DNA of 64,000 bases, taken from Haladaptatus sp. R4. GTDB taxonomy: Archaea; Halobacteriota; Halobacteria; Halobacteriales; Haladaptataceae. The translations under genes were made by a program, and so were the position numbers. Where the stretch lies: NCBI RefSeq assembly GCF_001625445.1, contig NZ_LWHG01000032.1, positions 62,001 through 126,000 of the forward strand. Direction: 5' to 3'. The notes below the pieces were generated by a model that saw only the letters and a list, made by a program, of their open reading frames with translations, ran no database searches and was not told the DNA's origin. Below are positions 38,351-47,902 of this stretch, one piece after another; the first letter of the stretch is position 1, and the number at the start of each line of letters is the position of its first letter.

Positions 38351-41127
38351 ATGTCCCTCCATGAATCATACCCGGACACGCCACAAATCGTCTACGTTGG
38401 GCAGAGCGGACGAGTTGGACTACAGGGTGCCACGGAGCGGCGAACGAGTGCCACGAAGGTACTCGACCGACTCGATATCGACCGACTGCGTGGTCTGTGA
38501 GCATTCACCGGCGGAATACGATGCGGTGGCCGTGTTGGAGGAGGTACGCGAACGCGACACGGAGTTGCCGTTCTTCATCGTCACCGACCGACGACGGGAC
38601 GATCACGAGGGCGCTTTCGGCGGGAGTCACCGACTGTGTCAATCCCGCCCGTCCCGAGTTACTCACACACACAAGTCGAGCGCGCAATCGACGACTACCG
38701 AACCGCACAGGAGTTGGAACAGGCAACGGCGATACTCGGTGGGTTGGCGGACGCCGTCGTAGCGATAGACGAGGAGGGACGTATCCGCTACGCCAACGAC
38801 GCCCTCGAACGCGTTCTCGGGTACGACCCGACCGAAATGCTCGGGGGACAGTTGACGACGGTGATCCCGTCGGTCCTCCGGTCGACACATCGGGAATCGT
38901 TCGACCGATACGTCGAAACCGGGGAGCGACGACTCGACTGGGAGCACGTCGAAACGACTGCACGACACCGTGATGGCCACGAAGTTCCGGTACTGCTCTC
39001 GTTTCACAACGGCATGTGCGGCGGCGAGGAACTGATAACGGGCATCATCCGCGACGTATCGGAGCGCAAGGAGGTGGAGACGGAACTCGAAGCGTCACGG
39101 GAACGCTATCGGCGGTTGGTCGCCGCGAGTCCGGAGGCGGTCCTCGTCGCCGATGCCGAGACGGGTATCATCGTGGACGCCAATGGAGCGGCGGAGAAGT
39201 TGCTCGGTCGCCCTCGGAACGAGATTTGTGGGATGCACCAGTCGGAAATCCATCCGGTGGGGCGACGAGAGAAGTATCGGCAGATATTCGAGAACCACGC
39301 GGAGAGGGGAGGCATAATACGGAACGTGGATCACCTTTCGGTCGTTCGACCCGACGGCGAGAAAGTGCCGGTCGAAATCAGCGCGAACGTTTCGGAAGTC
39401 GGCGGTCGACGGCTCGTCAACGCCATTTTCAAGGACATCTCGGAGCGGAAGGCCCGCGAACGGACGCTCGAATATCTGCGCTCCGCGACGCGTCGGCTCA
39501 TGACGGCGGAGACGAAGACGGACATCTGTGAGATTGCGGTGAAAGCCGCCGGGGATAAACTCGACCTCCCCCTCTCGATGCTCCTCCTCACGAACGAGGG
39601 AGGTGATACGCTCGTTCCTGCTGCGATGACGGAGACGACCGAGACGCTACTGGACGAGGTTCCACGTTTCGAGGGGAACGATGATCCGGTGTGGTCGGCG
39701 TTCGAATCGGGTGAAGCGATCACGTTCGACGGATCGGACGACGATCTCGGGGTATGCGAAGAAGGAATGGAAGTCGAACAGGAGATCGTGATTCCGTTGG
39801 GGGCCCACGGTGTCTTCCTGCTCGGTTCCCCTTCCGCGGGACGGTTCGACGAATACGTCCGTGACTTCGCCGAGATATTGGCGACGAACGTCCGGTCGGC
39901 GCTCGACCGGGCGGAGCGCGAGGAAACGTTGGCGGCGCAGCGAGCCGAACTGGTCGAACTGAACCGGATCAACGAGGTCATCCGGGACGTGGATCGAACG
40001 CTGGTGCAGGCCACGAGCAGGGAGGAAATCGAGGAGACGGTCGTGGGGCGGTTGGCGTCGGCCGGACCGTACGAGTTCGCGTGGATCGGTGAGTACGAGA
40101 TGGGAGTCGAAACCGTCAGAGCAGTGGCGAACGCGGGGGATGATACTTACTACGAATCGGCCGACAAGAAGGCGGGACAACGGAACTGTCCGGTCGCCAA
40201 AGCGCTGCGGTCCGGGCAGACGGTGGTGGTCGAGGACGTACCGACCGATCCAGCGTTCGAATCGTGGGTGACGGAAGCGCTCGACGGCGATCAGCAATCG
40301 TTGGCGGCGCTACCGATTCGGTACGACGAAACCCAATACGGCGTCCTCGTCGTTCACGCCGACCGGGAAGGGGCGTTCGATTGCCGCGAGCAGTCGGTGC
40401 TCGTCGAACTCGGCGAAACGATCGGGATGGCTATCGCCGCGATGGAGAGCCGAAAGGCGCTCGTCTCCGACTGCGTGGTGGAAGTCGAGATGGAAGCGCC
40501 GGAGGCCGACCACTATCTCATCGATATTCCGCAGAAACTCGGGTGTACGTTCGTCTTGCAGGGAACGACGATTTCGCCGACCGGCGAAATCCTCTGTTTC
40601 GTCACGGCTTCAGGTGCGCCGCCGGAGGTCATCCGCGAGCGAACCGAGCAGTACGACGGGGTAACGGACACGCGAGTCGTCCACGAGCGCGAAGACGAGT
40701 GCATATTCGAAGTCAGCTACGACGGCCGTCGTTCGTCAAGGCGCTCGTGGACAGGGGGGCGACGCTCGGACACGTCGAAGCGGGGCCGGAGAAGGCCAGA
40801 GGAACCATCGAACTACCGAGGGACGCGGACATCAGGGGGATGGTCGAAGCGGTACAACGCATCGCGCCGACCGCTCGGGTCGTCGCCCAGCGGGAGCGGG
40901 AAAAACCCGAACCGACGGCGACGGAGTTCAGGATGCAACTCGCAGAGTCGCTGACCGACAGGCAACGGACGGCACTGGAGACGGCGTACCTCGCCGGGTT
41001 CTTCGAGTGGCCGCGAAACAGCACCGGCGAGGAAGTCGCGGAACTACTCGACGTTTCGGCACCGACGTTTCATCAGCACCTTCGACACGCCCAGTCGAAG
41101 TTGTTGAAGACGTTTTTCGACCGATAG
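38351..41127 (+). CDS. receiver-like/PAS/GAF/HTH_10 regulator, about four frameshifts
   Basis: The gene begins ATGTCCCTCC at 38351, with a TTAATATTC element just upstream. An N-terminal receiver-like domain (TPQIVYVGQSGR, YDAVAVLEEVRERDTELPFF) is broken by shifts near 38490, 38590 and 38650. Two PAS domains (ILGGLADAVVAIDEEG and LVAASPEAVLVADAETG), two GAF domains and a C-terminal HTH_10 (LTDRQRTALETAYLAGFFEW) follow, with a further shift near 40730. It is Bat-like in layout, but no LOV Cys motif is seen. The receiver lacks a confirmed phospho-Asp. Probably a cytoplasmic signal-dependent activator; targets unknown. Confidence 0.8.
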
Positions 41128-41180
41128 GCGAGACGGTACCGGCCGGAGGGACTTTCATCCCCGCCTCGGTTTGTCCCGTC

Positions 41181-42460
41181 ATGCGTCTCATTCAAGTGCT
41201 CGTTCCGGACGATTGCCGGAGCGACGTTCTCGCCGTGCTGGACGACGAGGACATCGATTACGTGCTCACACGGGAGGACGGAGATGACGACGATTCCGCG
41301 GTCGTTCAATTTCCAGTGCCGACGCAAGCGGTGGACGCCGTTCTCACGAGCCTTCGAGACGCAGGTCTGGACGAGAACGGTTACACCGTCGTCGGCAGTT
41401 TGGAGACGGCCCGAACCCCGAACATTCAGGAGTTAGAGGAACGATTCGTACGGGGGCGAGACGAGGACGACAGCATCGCGACCGAGGAGATACGGACGAA
41501 GGCGCTCGGAATGAATCCGAGTCCGCTGACGTACTACGCGATGACCGTGCTGTCGGCGATCGTCGCGACCGCCGGGTTGTTGCTCAACTCACCCGCGCTG
41601 GTCGTCGGATCGATGGTCATCGCCCCGCAGATGGGGTCCGCGATGACGACGAGCGGTCGGACTCGTCCTGAACGACCGCAACATGATACGCGACGGGTTG
41701 TCGTCGCAGGTGCTCGGACTCGCCGTGGCCATCGTCAGCGCGACGATTCGGGTGGTCGCTCAAGTCCGCGCAGTTCATCCCACCGGCCCTCAACGTGGCG
41801 ACGGTGAACCAGATAAGCCAGCGCACCTCGCCGGGATTCCTCTCGCTCGCCGTCGGTCTCTGTGCTGGCGCGGCGGGGGCGTTGGGAGTCGCAACCGCAC
41901 TGCCGGTCTCGCTCGTCGGCGTCATGATCGCGGCGGCGCTCATTCCCGCCGCCGCCGCCGTCGGCGTCGGATTGGCGTGGGGACCGCCGGTGTTGGCGTT
42001 CGGTGCGTTCGTCCTGCTGGTGGTGAACGTCGTCTCCATCAATGCCGCGTCCGGCAGCGTCCTCTGGGCGCTCGGCTACCGCCCGGAAAACGAAGGGAGT
42101 ATTCGGGATGCCGCACCGAGAATCGTCGCGGCCGCTATTTTGCTCGTCTCGTTCGTCGGCGCGGGAGCGCTGATGACCCAACAGGTCCACACCGAAAACA
42201 CGGCGAACAGGGAGGTACAGAAGATACTGGAATCGAAGCACTACGAGCAACTCGAACTCGTGGAGGTGAACGTCGAGTTCGACGACATGGGCCTCGTCGA
42301 CGACAAACAGCACGTGACGGTGCTCGTGACCAAGCCGTCCGGAAAGCGGTATCCCGGGCTGGCGAAGAAGCTCGCCGGGAAGATATCCGCCAAACTCGAC
42401 GGGAGGACGATAGTCGAACTGCAGTTCACCGAGAGCCAACAGTCGGTGGCGAGAACGTGA
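41181..42460 (+). CDS. DUF389/TIGR00341 membrane protein, two frameshifts
   Basis: About 426 residues. The N-terminal soluble domain starts MRLIQVLVPDDCRSDVLAVL. The family core KALGMNPSPLTYYAMTVLSAIVATAGLLL is followed by SPALVVGSMVIAPQMG. Frame changes near 41655 and 41755 separate the middle helices; FIPPALNVATVNQISQ to GVGLAWGPPVLAFGAFV resumes the membrane part. The C-terminal soluble domain ends QFTESQQSVART. Function unknown for the family. The last 35 bp overlap the convergent protease-like gene. Confidence 0.85.
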
Positions 42461-43571
42461 CGCCGTGGTCGGCCGTGATCCGGTAGGCGGCCGTCCCCCA
42501 GATGTAATCCTCGACGGGCCACCACGTCCGGGCGTTGTTGAGACTCGCGACGAGAACGCCATCGTCCGGCCGCTGGAGGTCGGGATGGAAACTGACGCTC
42601 CCGCTGTCGCCATCGGTAAACGAGGACCGTGACCCCCATTTCAGTTGTCCGTGTTTGCAGACGGTTCCGTACGCGCAGGTCATCCCGTCCACGGTTTGAA
42701 TCCGACCCGACGAGTAACCGGAGACGGCGGCGACCTTCTGCAGTTTCGACCGACGTGCTTTGAGGTGGGCGAGTCCCGCGCGCGTGAACTGCCCCATGAC
42801 CGCGGATGGGGAAACGCCGTGGATGGCGCTCGTCGGAAGCGCGTCGTTCACCGGGTCGATACGAACGAAGTCGTCCAATGCGTAGCCGCGTCCCACTTTG
42901 CCGACCTTTCGCCATCCGGTGCGTCCCTTGACGTAGAACGGTTCGCCGCGGTGTTGTTCGTCGTCGTCCCCGTAGAGATGGTTCGAAGTCGCGAAAAACG
43001 GCGCTCCGTCGTCGTACATCGCCGGACAGAGCGTTGCGGCGGCGTGCTTGCTCCCGCACTCGACGCTTCCGGGCACGCGGTCGTCGTCGAACGAAGCGTC
43101 GTACGTCCGGCTTTTTTCGGTCGTATCGGCCGCTTCGACGTGATTCACTTCGACGGCGACGTCGCCGATTCGTTCGGGGACGGACCCCGTCGCCTCGTCG
43201 TAGGTCACGTCCACGGCGAGGGCGGCGTTTCGTCCGCCGAACTCGCCCGGAACGACGGCGCTACCGACGATTCCGTGACGAGAAAGCAAGTCGTGGCGCT
43301 CGTGTGCGTCGAACGCGGCGCGGAGGTCCGCGAACCAATCAGCCGGAACCGTCGTCGTCAGCGGTTCGGAATCGGACCCCCGACCGTACACGAGCGGCAC
43401 TTCGTCGCGTCCGGCCGCCCGCACGTCGTCGGGCGTGAGCAGGGCGGCCATCGAGCCGAACCCTGCACCCGCGAGTGTCGTGACGAACCGTCGCCGCCCC
43501 ATCGTCCCCAGTCGTCTCCGTGGCAGCGAGCGCGTTGCTGGTCGCTGTCCGATGTCGTCGTGGTTCCCCAT
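42426..43571 (-). CDS. Tat-exported trypsin-like serine protease-like protein
   Basis: 381 residues from MGNHDDIGQRPATR. A twin-arginine region MGRRRFVTTLAGAGFGSMAALL follows a 23-residue charged extension, so it is probably exported. A candidate chymotrypsin triad is visible: His in FATSNHLYG, Asp in YALDDFVRIDP and Ser in FTDGDSGSVSF. Cys residues (ECGSKH, TLCPAM, CAYGTVCKH) may form disulfides outside the cell. Active-site spacing has not been verified structurally, so protease activity is a proposal. Start could also be the inner ATG at MGRRRF. Confidence 0.7.
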   Translation of the reverse strand: MGNHDDIGQRPATRSLPRRRLGTMGRRRFVTTLAGAGFGSMAALLTPDDVRAAGRDEVPLVYGRGSDSEPLTTTVPADWFADLRAAFDAHERHDLLSRHGIVGSAVVPGEFGGRNAALAVDVTYDEATGSVPERIGDVAVEVNHVEAADTTEKSRTYDASFDDDRVPGSVECGSKHAAATLCPAMYDDGAPFFATSNHLYGDDDEQHRGEPFYVKGRTGWRKVGKVGRGYALDDFVRIDPVNDALPTSAIHGVSPSAVMGQFTRAGLAHLKARRSKLQKVAAVSGYSSGRIQTVDGMTCAYGTVCKHGQLKWGSRSSFTDGDSGSVSFHPDLQRPDDGVLVASLNNARTWWPVEDYIWGTAAYRITADHGVTFSPPTVGSR

Positions 43572-43716
43572 CGTGTCGTTTCCCCGTTCCCGAACTCGGG
43601 TACGACGGGGGAGTACTTGAAGCTGAACCGTCAGGTTCCCCGTTCGAGCGGATGAATTATCGGTACGACGACAGTGCAGTTTTAGGGGTGCCAAAAAATG
43701 AGAACATTTACGTACC

Positions 43717-43732
43717 TTTAGGCGAGCCTAAA
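43717..43732. promoter_or_regulatory. DtxR-like iron operator 1
   Basis: TTTAGGCGAGCCTAAA is a perfect 7-2-7 palindrome ending two bases before the substrate-binding protein ATG (43735). It would cover the transcription start of a leaderless mRNA. A degenerate copy (TTTTAGGGGTGCCAAAA) lies at about 43679-43696. It resembles sites bound by DtxR/IdeR-type iron repressors in haloarchaea. Confidence 0.8.
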
Positions 43733-43734
43733 AC

Positions 43735-44940
43735 ATGGGCATGGTAGCAGACGACCCTAAGACCACGAGCCGTCGACGGTATCTGTTCGGTTGTGGCGTC
43801 GCCGGAGCGACGATCATGGCTGGCTGTCTCGGCGGCGACGAGAGTTCAGGAGCAGGAACGGACACGACGAACACTAGCGAGACGACGGGCTCGAAATCGG
43901 ACGGAACGAGCACGGAGACGACCGAGACGGAAACGTCGGAGTCGGGTCCGTACTCGGTATCGATGGAACCGGTCGGGTCGGTGAAGTTCGATTCCGTCCC
44001 GAAGAGTTGGGTCGCCAACAACGGCAGTTGGGCGGACATGGGCATCGCGCTCGGCCTCGAACCGCCGAAAGCAGTCTGGTTGACGAGTCGGTACCACACG
44101 CAGTACTACGACGAAATTCCCGGCGTCTCGATGGACAAGAGCGGGATGAAGAACCTGTACCAGGACGGCGTCAACAAGGAACTGTTCTACCAACTGGACG
44201 GCGACGTACACGTCATCGACCCGAACTTCCTGATGAACCGGTTCAAAGGATGGTCCCAGTCGGACGTCGACGAAGTCGAAAAGAACATCGGGCCGTTCTT
44301 CGGCAACAGCATCTTCTCGACCGGATACAAGTGGCACAAAGACTACACATACTACAGTCTCTACGAGGCGTTCGAAAAACTCGCCAAGGTGTTCAAGCGC
44401 ACCGACCGGTACGAGGCGTTCAAGTCCCTACACGCCGACTTCCAGTCGAACCTCGAATCGGTCGTCCCGTCGAAGAAGTCGAAACGGCCGTCGGTCGCTA
44501 TCATGTGGGCGAACGGGAACAAGCCCGAGTCGTTCTCGCCGTACCTCATCTCGGAGGGGACGAGCTTCAAACAGTGGCGCGACCTGAAGGTCCAAGACGC
44601 GTTCGCCAACACGGACGTCCGTGACTTCCACGCGACGCGCGGAGAGGTGGACTTCGAGACGCTGTTGAAGATCGATCCCGACGTGTTGCTCCTGCGCGGA
44701 CACGAGAACCAGACGAAAAAGGAGTTCCAGAACACGGTCGTCGAGTTCATGAAGAACCACAAGATCGGCAAACGGCTCACCGCCGTCAAAAACGACGACG
44801 TGTACCGTGGCGGCGGGTTGTACCAGGGCCCGATCACGAATCTCGTCCTCACCGAGCGCGCGGCAAAGCAGGTGTACGACGCCTCGGGCGACCTCTACGA
44901 CAAGAAACGGGTCGCGAGCATCGTGAAAGGTGATATGTAA
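43735..44940 (+). CDS. iron(III)/siderophore-type ABC substrate-binding lipoprotein
   Basis: 401 residues. Tat lipoprotein signal with RRRYLFGCGVAGATIMAGC (Cys31), a Thr/Ser/Glu-rich linker to about residue 70, then the FepB/BtuF-like PBP domain (VPKSWVANNGSWADMGIAL, FYQLDGDVHVIDP, FETLLKIDPDVLLLRGHENQ, VYRGGGLYQGPITN). It captures a ferric chelate outside the cell for the permease/ATPase downstream. It is separated from the permease by 340 bp with its own operator. A paralogue begins at 63447. The reading is intact. Confidence 0.9.
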   Translation: MGMVADDPKTTSRRRYLFGCGVAGATIMAGCLGGDESSGAGTDTTNTSETTGSKSDGTSTETTETETSESGPYSVSMEPVGSVKFDSVPKSWVANNGSWADMGIALGLEPPKAVWLTSRYHTQYYDEIPGVSMDKSGMKNLYQDGVNKELFYQLDGDVHVIDPNFLMNRFKGWSQSDVDEVEKNIGPFFGNSIFSTGYKWHKDYTYYSLYEAFEKLAKVFKRTDRYEAFKSLHADFQSNLESVVPSKKSKRPSVAIMWANGNKPESFSPYLISEGTSFKQWRDLKVQDAFANTDVRDFHATRGEVDFETLLKIDPDVLLLRGHENQTKKEFQNTVVEFMKNHKIGKRLTAVKNDDVYRGGGLYQGPITNLVLTERAAKQVYDASGDLYDKKRVASIVKGDM

Positions 44941-45282
44941 GCAAAGGGAAAGACGGTCGGCGACGTCCGGAGGTATATCCCAGTTCAGTGCGACGCGGGC
45001 ACGGTAGGCATCAACCGCTCGCGTCATCCCATATCATTTCGACGAGATCCCCAGTCATCACTTTTCAGTGCGAAATCGTAATCCATCGAATCGAGGATGG
45101 AGCCGTGTAACAAACCCGGAGTGGACGGTGAGAGCTCGATAGAGGCGTAATTAGCGCTCTGGGAGAAAAACCAAAGCTCTTATCGGTGTTTAGGCAGACC
45201 TAAAAGATGAACAAGAGGTGAAGCGCGAGTCGCTTCGCCGGGTAGTGACAACGATGGAAAAACCGAGTACGGGGCCGGACAC
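44941..45282. other. intergenic region before the permease
   Basis: This 342-bp gap holds the downstream end of the binding-protein transcript and, at its right end, the second iron operator (45189-45204). From 45211 onward it is open in the permease frame, so part of it is probably coding (see the permease). Nothing else recognisable. Confidence 0.5.
45189..45204. promoter_or_regulatory. DtxR-like iron operator 2
   Basis: TTTAGGCAGACCTAAA keeps the TTTAGG/CCTAAA arms, with one mismatch at the innermost pair. It ends two bases before an ATG at 45207, the same spacing as operator 1. It controls the permease/ATPase pair by inference. Confidence 0.72.
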
Positions 45283-46380
45283 ATGACAGAGGAAGTCGAG
45301 GCGACGATAGGAGAACGAATAGACGGGTCACTGGCGGGGCTCATTCTGGCGAGTATCGGAATCGTGATCGTTTCCGCGCTCGTGCAAGTCAGTTTCGGCG
45401 CGTACTCCACGACGCTTTCGCAGGCGTGGCACGCCGTGTTCAACCCGAAAGTCATCGCCGATCCCAAGGTACTCGGGGCGCTCCTGTTCGGGGGCGAGAT
45501 TCCGGACGGTACGAACTTGAGCAACACCACGACGGTCGTCTGGAGTCTGCGCCTTCCGCGAGTCCTTGTCGGAATCTTCGTCGGCGTGAACCTGGCGGTC
45601 TCGGGCGCGATTTTCCAGGCCGTCACGCGCAACGAACTGGCGAGCCCGTACATCCTCGGCGTCAGCAGCGGTGCCGGACTCGCGGTGTTGCTCACGCTCG
45701 TCGTGTTCAGCGGCCTCTCGCTGTTCCTCCCCGTGTTCGCGGCGCTCGGCGGTATCGTCGCGTTCATCATCGTCTACACCATCGCGTGGAAGGGCGGGAC
45801 GAGTCCCGTCCGACTCGTCCTCGCAGGTGTCATCGTCAGCACGGTCTTCTCGTCGCTCCAACGCGGCCTCTTCTTCTTCGCGGACAACATCGGCGTGGTA
45901 CAACAGGCCCTCGCGTGGACCACGGGGTCGCTCACGGGAACGGGCTGGGAGCAAGTTCGGATCGTTCTCATCCCGACACTGATCGTCATTCCGATTTCGC
46001 TGATCGTGTCCCGGCAGTTGAACGTCCTTCTCCTCGGCGAGCGAACCGCGCGGTCGCTCGGCATGTCGGTCGAACGGGTCCGGTTCGGACTCTCGATACT
46101 GGCGATCATCGCGGCGAGTTCCGCCATCTCGGTGGCCGGAATCGTTAGCTTCGTCGGCCTCATCGTCCCCCACGTCGTCCGGAACATCGTCGGGAGCGAT
46201 TATCGAAAGCTCATGATCGGGTGCCTGTTCGCCGGACCGGCACTGGTCGTCGCCGCCGACGTGGGGGCGCGACTCGCACTCATGCCGATCCAGATTCCGG
46301 TCGGTATCGTCACCGGACTCGTCGGCGGGCCGTACTTCCTCTATCTCATGCGGAAACAGCAGAACATGGGTGAACTCTGA
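45283..46380 (+). CDS. FecCD-type ABC permease
   Basis: 365 residues from ATG 45283 (MTEEVEATIGERIDGSLAG). About ten membrane helices with the family signatures LRLPRVLVGIFVGVNLAVSGAIFQ, NELASPYILGVSSGAGLAVL, AGIVSFVGLIVPHVVRNIVGSDYRKLM and PIQIPVGIVTGLVGGPYFLYLM. It forms the channel for a ferric chelate or cobalamin with the ATPase at 46456. The true start may be ATG 45207, two bases after operator 2: a single indel near 45210 would join it to the in-frame stretch TRGEARVASPGSDNDGK. As written, that ATG gives only MNKR. Confidence 0.93.
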   Translation: MTEEVEATIGERIDGSLAGLILASIGIVIVSALVQVSFGAYSTTLSQAWHAVFNPKVIADPKVLGALLFGGEIPDGTNLSNTTTVVWSLRLPRVLVGIFVGVNLAVSGAIFQAVTRNELASPYILGVSSGAGLAVLLTLVVFSGLSLFLPVFAALGGIVAFIIVYTIAWKGGTSPVRLVLAGVIVSTVFSSLQRGLFFFADNIGVVQQALAWTTGSLTGTGWEQVRIVLIPTLIVIPISLIVSRQLNVLLLGERTARSLGMSVERVRFGLSILAIIAASSAISVAGIVSFVGLIVPHVVRNIVGSDYRKLMIGCLFAGPALVVAADVGARLALMPIQIPVGIVTGLVGGPYFLYLMRKQQNMGEL

Positions 46381-46463
46381 TGACACACGAAGACACCACT
46401 GCCACCAACGAAGGGACGACCGGAACGGAACCGGACGCCTGCCGGAGGAATCAGAATGAGTAA
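46380..46463 (+). CDS. 27-residue coupled small ORF between permease and ATPase
   Basis: Its ATG overlaps the permease stop (TGATG) and its stop TAA (46461-46463) lies inside the ATPase coding start. The product MTHEDTTATNEGTTGTEPD is low in complexity and acidic. It may simply be a spacer that couples translation, or part of an N-terminal ATPase extension shifted by an indel. Confidence 0.3.
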   Translation: MTHEDTTATNEGTTGTEPDACRRNQNE

Positions 46464-47319
46464 ACAGCTAGACCAAACGATAAACGAGGGAACGGACGAA
46501 TCGGAGAACGAACGAACCGAAGAGCCGACGGACGAGCGCGCGAGCGAACTGTTCGGCGAGGAGTTGGCGATCGGCTATCCGACCTCCGGAATCATCGTGG
46601 AATGTAACTCCATCGTCCTCCCGGCGGGGGAGATAACCGCGCTCGTCGGCCCGAACGGGAGCGGAAAGAGCACGCTGCTGAAGGCGCTGTCCCGCGAACT
46701 GGAACCCGAAAACGGTATCGTTCGGTTGGACGGAAACGACATCCAGTCGTTCGGGACGAAGGAACTCGCACGGGAACTGGGGCTCCTTTCACAACAGAAC
46801 AAGTCGCCCGGAAGCCTGACCGTCGAGGAACTCGCATACCACGGTCGATACCCGCACCGCAAGCTCTTCGAGTCGAAGACGGAAGCGGATCACGAGGCCG
46901 TCGATACCGCACTCGAACGCGCTGGCGTCACGCATCTCAGGGACGAGGAGATGAACAGCCTCAGCGGCGGACAAAAACAGCTCGCGTGGATCGCAATGGT
47001 GCTGGCACAGGACACGGAAGTGCTGCTGTTGGACGAACCGACGACGTACCTCGACCTACGCCATCAGCTGAACGTCCTCGAAATCGTCAAAACGCTCGCC
47101 CGCGAGGAGAACCTGACCATCGGCATCGTCCTCCACGACATCTCGCAGGCCGCTCGCTACGCCGACAACCTCGTCGCCCTCCGCGACGGCGAACCCTACG
47201 ATTGGGGACCACCGGACGAAGTCGTGACGGAGGAACTACTCGCCGAGGTGTTCGGCGTCGAAGCGACGGTCGGTCTCGGACCGGAGGGACCGGTCGTGAA
47301 CCCGCAACGACCGCTCTGA
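46456..47319 (+). CDS. iron-type ABC transporter ATP-binding protein
   Basis: 287 residues. An acidic extension of about 35 residues precedes the ABC domain. Walker A GPNGSGKST is at 65-73, Q-loop LSQQNKSPG, signature LSGGQKQ at 169-175, Walker B VLLLDEPTTYLD and switch His in IVLHDISQAARYAD. The closest type is FepC/FhuC (HGRYPH after the Q loop). It powers the permease encoded just upstream. It is cotranscribed with the permease under operator 2. Confidence 0.95.
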   Translation: MSKQLDQTINEGTDESENERTEEPTDERASELFGEELAIGYPTSGIIVECNSIVLPAGEITALVGPNGSGKSTLLKALSRELEPENGIVRLDGNDIQSFGTKELARELGLLSQQNKSPGSLTVEELAYHGRYPHRKLFESKTEADHEAVDTALERAGVTHLRDEEMNSLSGGQKQLAWIAMVLAQDTEVLLLDEPTTYLDLRHQLNVLEIVKTLAREENLTIGIVLHDISQAARYADNLVALRDGEPYDWGPPDEVVTEELLAEVFGVEATVGLGPEGPVVNPQRPL

Positions 47320-47448
47320 ACGCAGCGTGGGTGAGTTCGGAGGAGTTCAATTGCAGTCCGAGTCGGGTCCATCTCCAATGACCGATTAGCTGGGGTATAT
47401 TTTTAACAGCGAGAAGATTACTGGTAGATAACAGGACGATACGAGTCC

Positions 47449-47808
47449 ATGAGCGCAGTGAAGTACGCGGACCGACTCACCGACCATCCCTTCGGCCGTC
47501 TAGTGATACTCATCGCCGGAATCACCGTCCTCGGCGCGGCACCGCTGTTCTACCCACCGTTCGGAACCGTAGTGTGGTGGTTATTCCCAACCTTGTTCGT
47601 TCTCAAGGGCGTTTGGGAACTGTACTTCCGTGGAGCGGACGGTCCATTATCGATGGCCGCCGGTTCCCTGCTCGTTCTCGGCGGTGTCAGCCGTGCGCTG
47701 TACCAACTCGTTCCGATGGACGAGTTCACCGGGACGGTAGCGAACGTCATTCCACTATTCGGAATTTTCGCCATGATGTACGTCCAGCATTACCGCGAGA
47801 ACGAGTAA
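47449..47808 (+). CDS. small membrane protein, four helices, unknown
   Basis: 119 residues, start MSAVKYADRLTDHPFGR. Hydrophobic segments are LVILIAGITVLGAAPLFY, VWWLFPTLFVLKGVWELYF, LSMAAGSLLVLGGVSRALY and VANVIPLFGIFAMMYVQHY. No motif was recognised. It stands alone after the iron transporter, with a T/A-rich promoter (TATATTTTTAAC about 50 nt upstream). Confidence 0.7.
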   Translation: MSAVKYADRLTDHPFGRLVILIAGITVLGAAPLFYPPFGTVVWWLFPTLFVLKGVWELYFRGADGPLSMAAGSLLVLGGVSRALYQLVPMDEFTGTVANVIPLFGIFAMMYVQHYRENE

Positions 47809-47902
47809 ACCACGTCGCTTTGGAGAGGCGAATCGAGGGAGCGAACGCGCCGGGAAGCCGGGAAACCCAACGGGGCGACGGATCGAGATTGGCGGCAAGT
47901 GG

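Noticed and set aside
45254-45286. 10-residue ORF (MEKPSTGPDT) coupled to the permease as a leader peptide
   Set aside because: The surrounding sequence is open in the permease frame and probably codes for the true N-terminus from 45207, so this short ORF is likely incidental.
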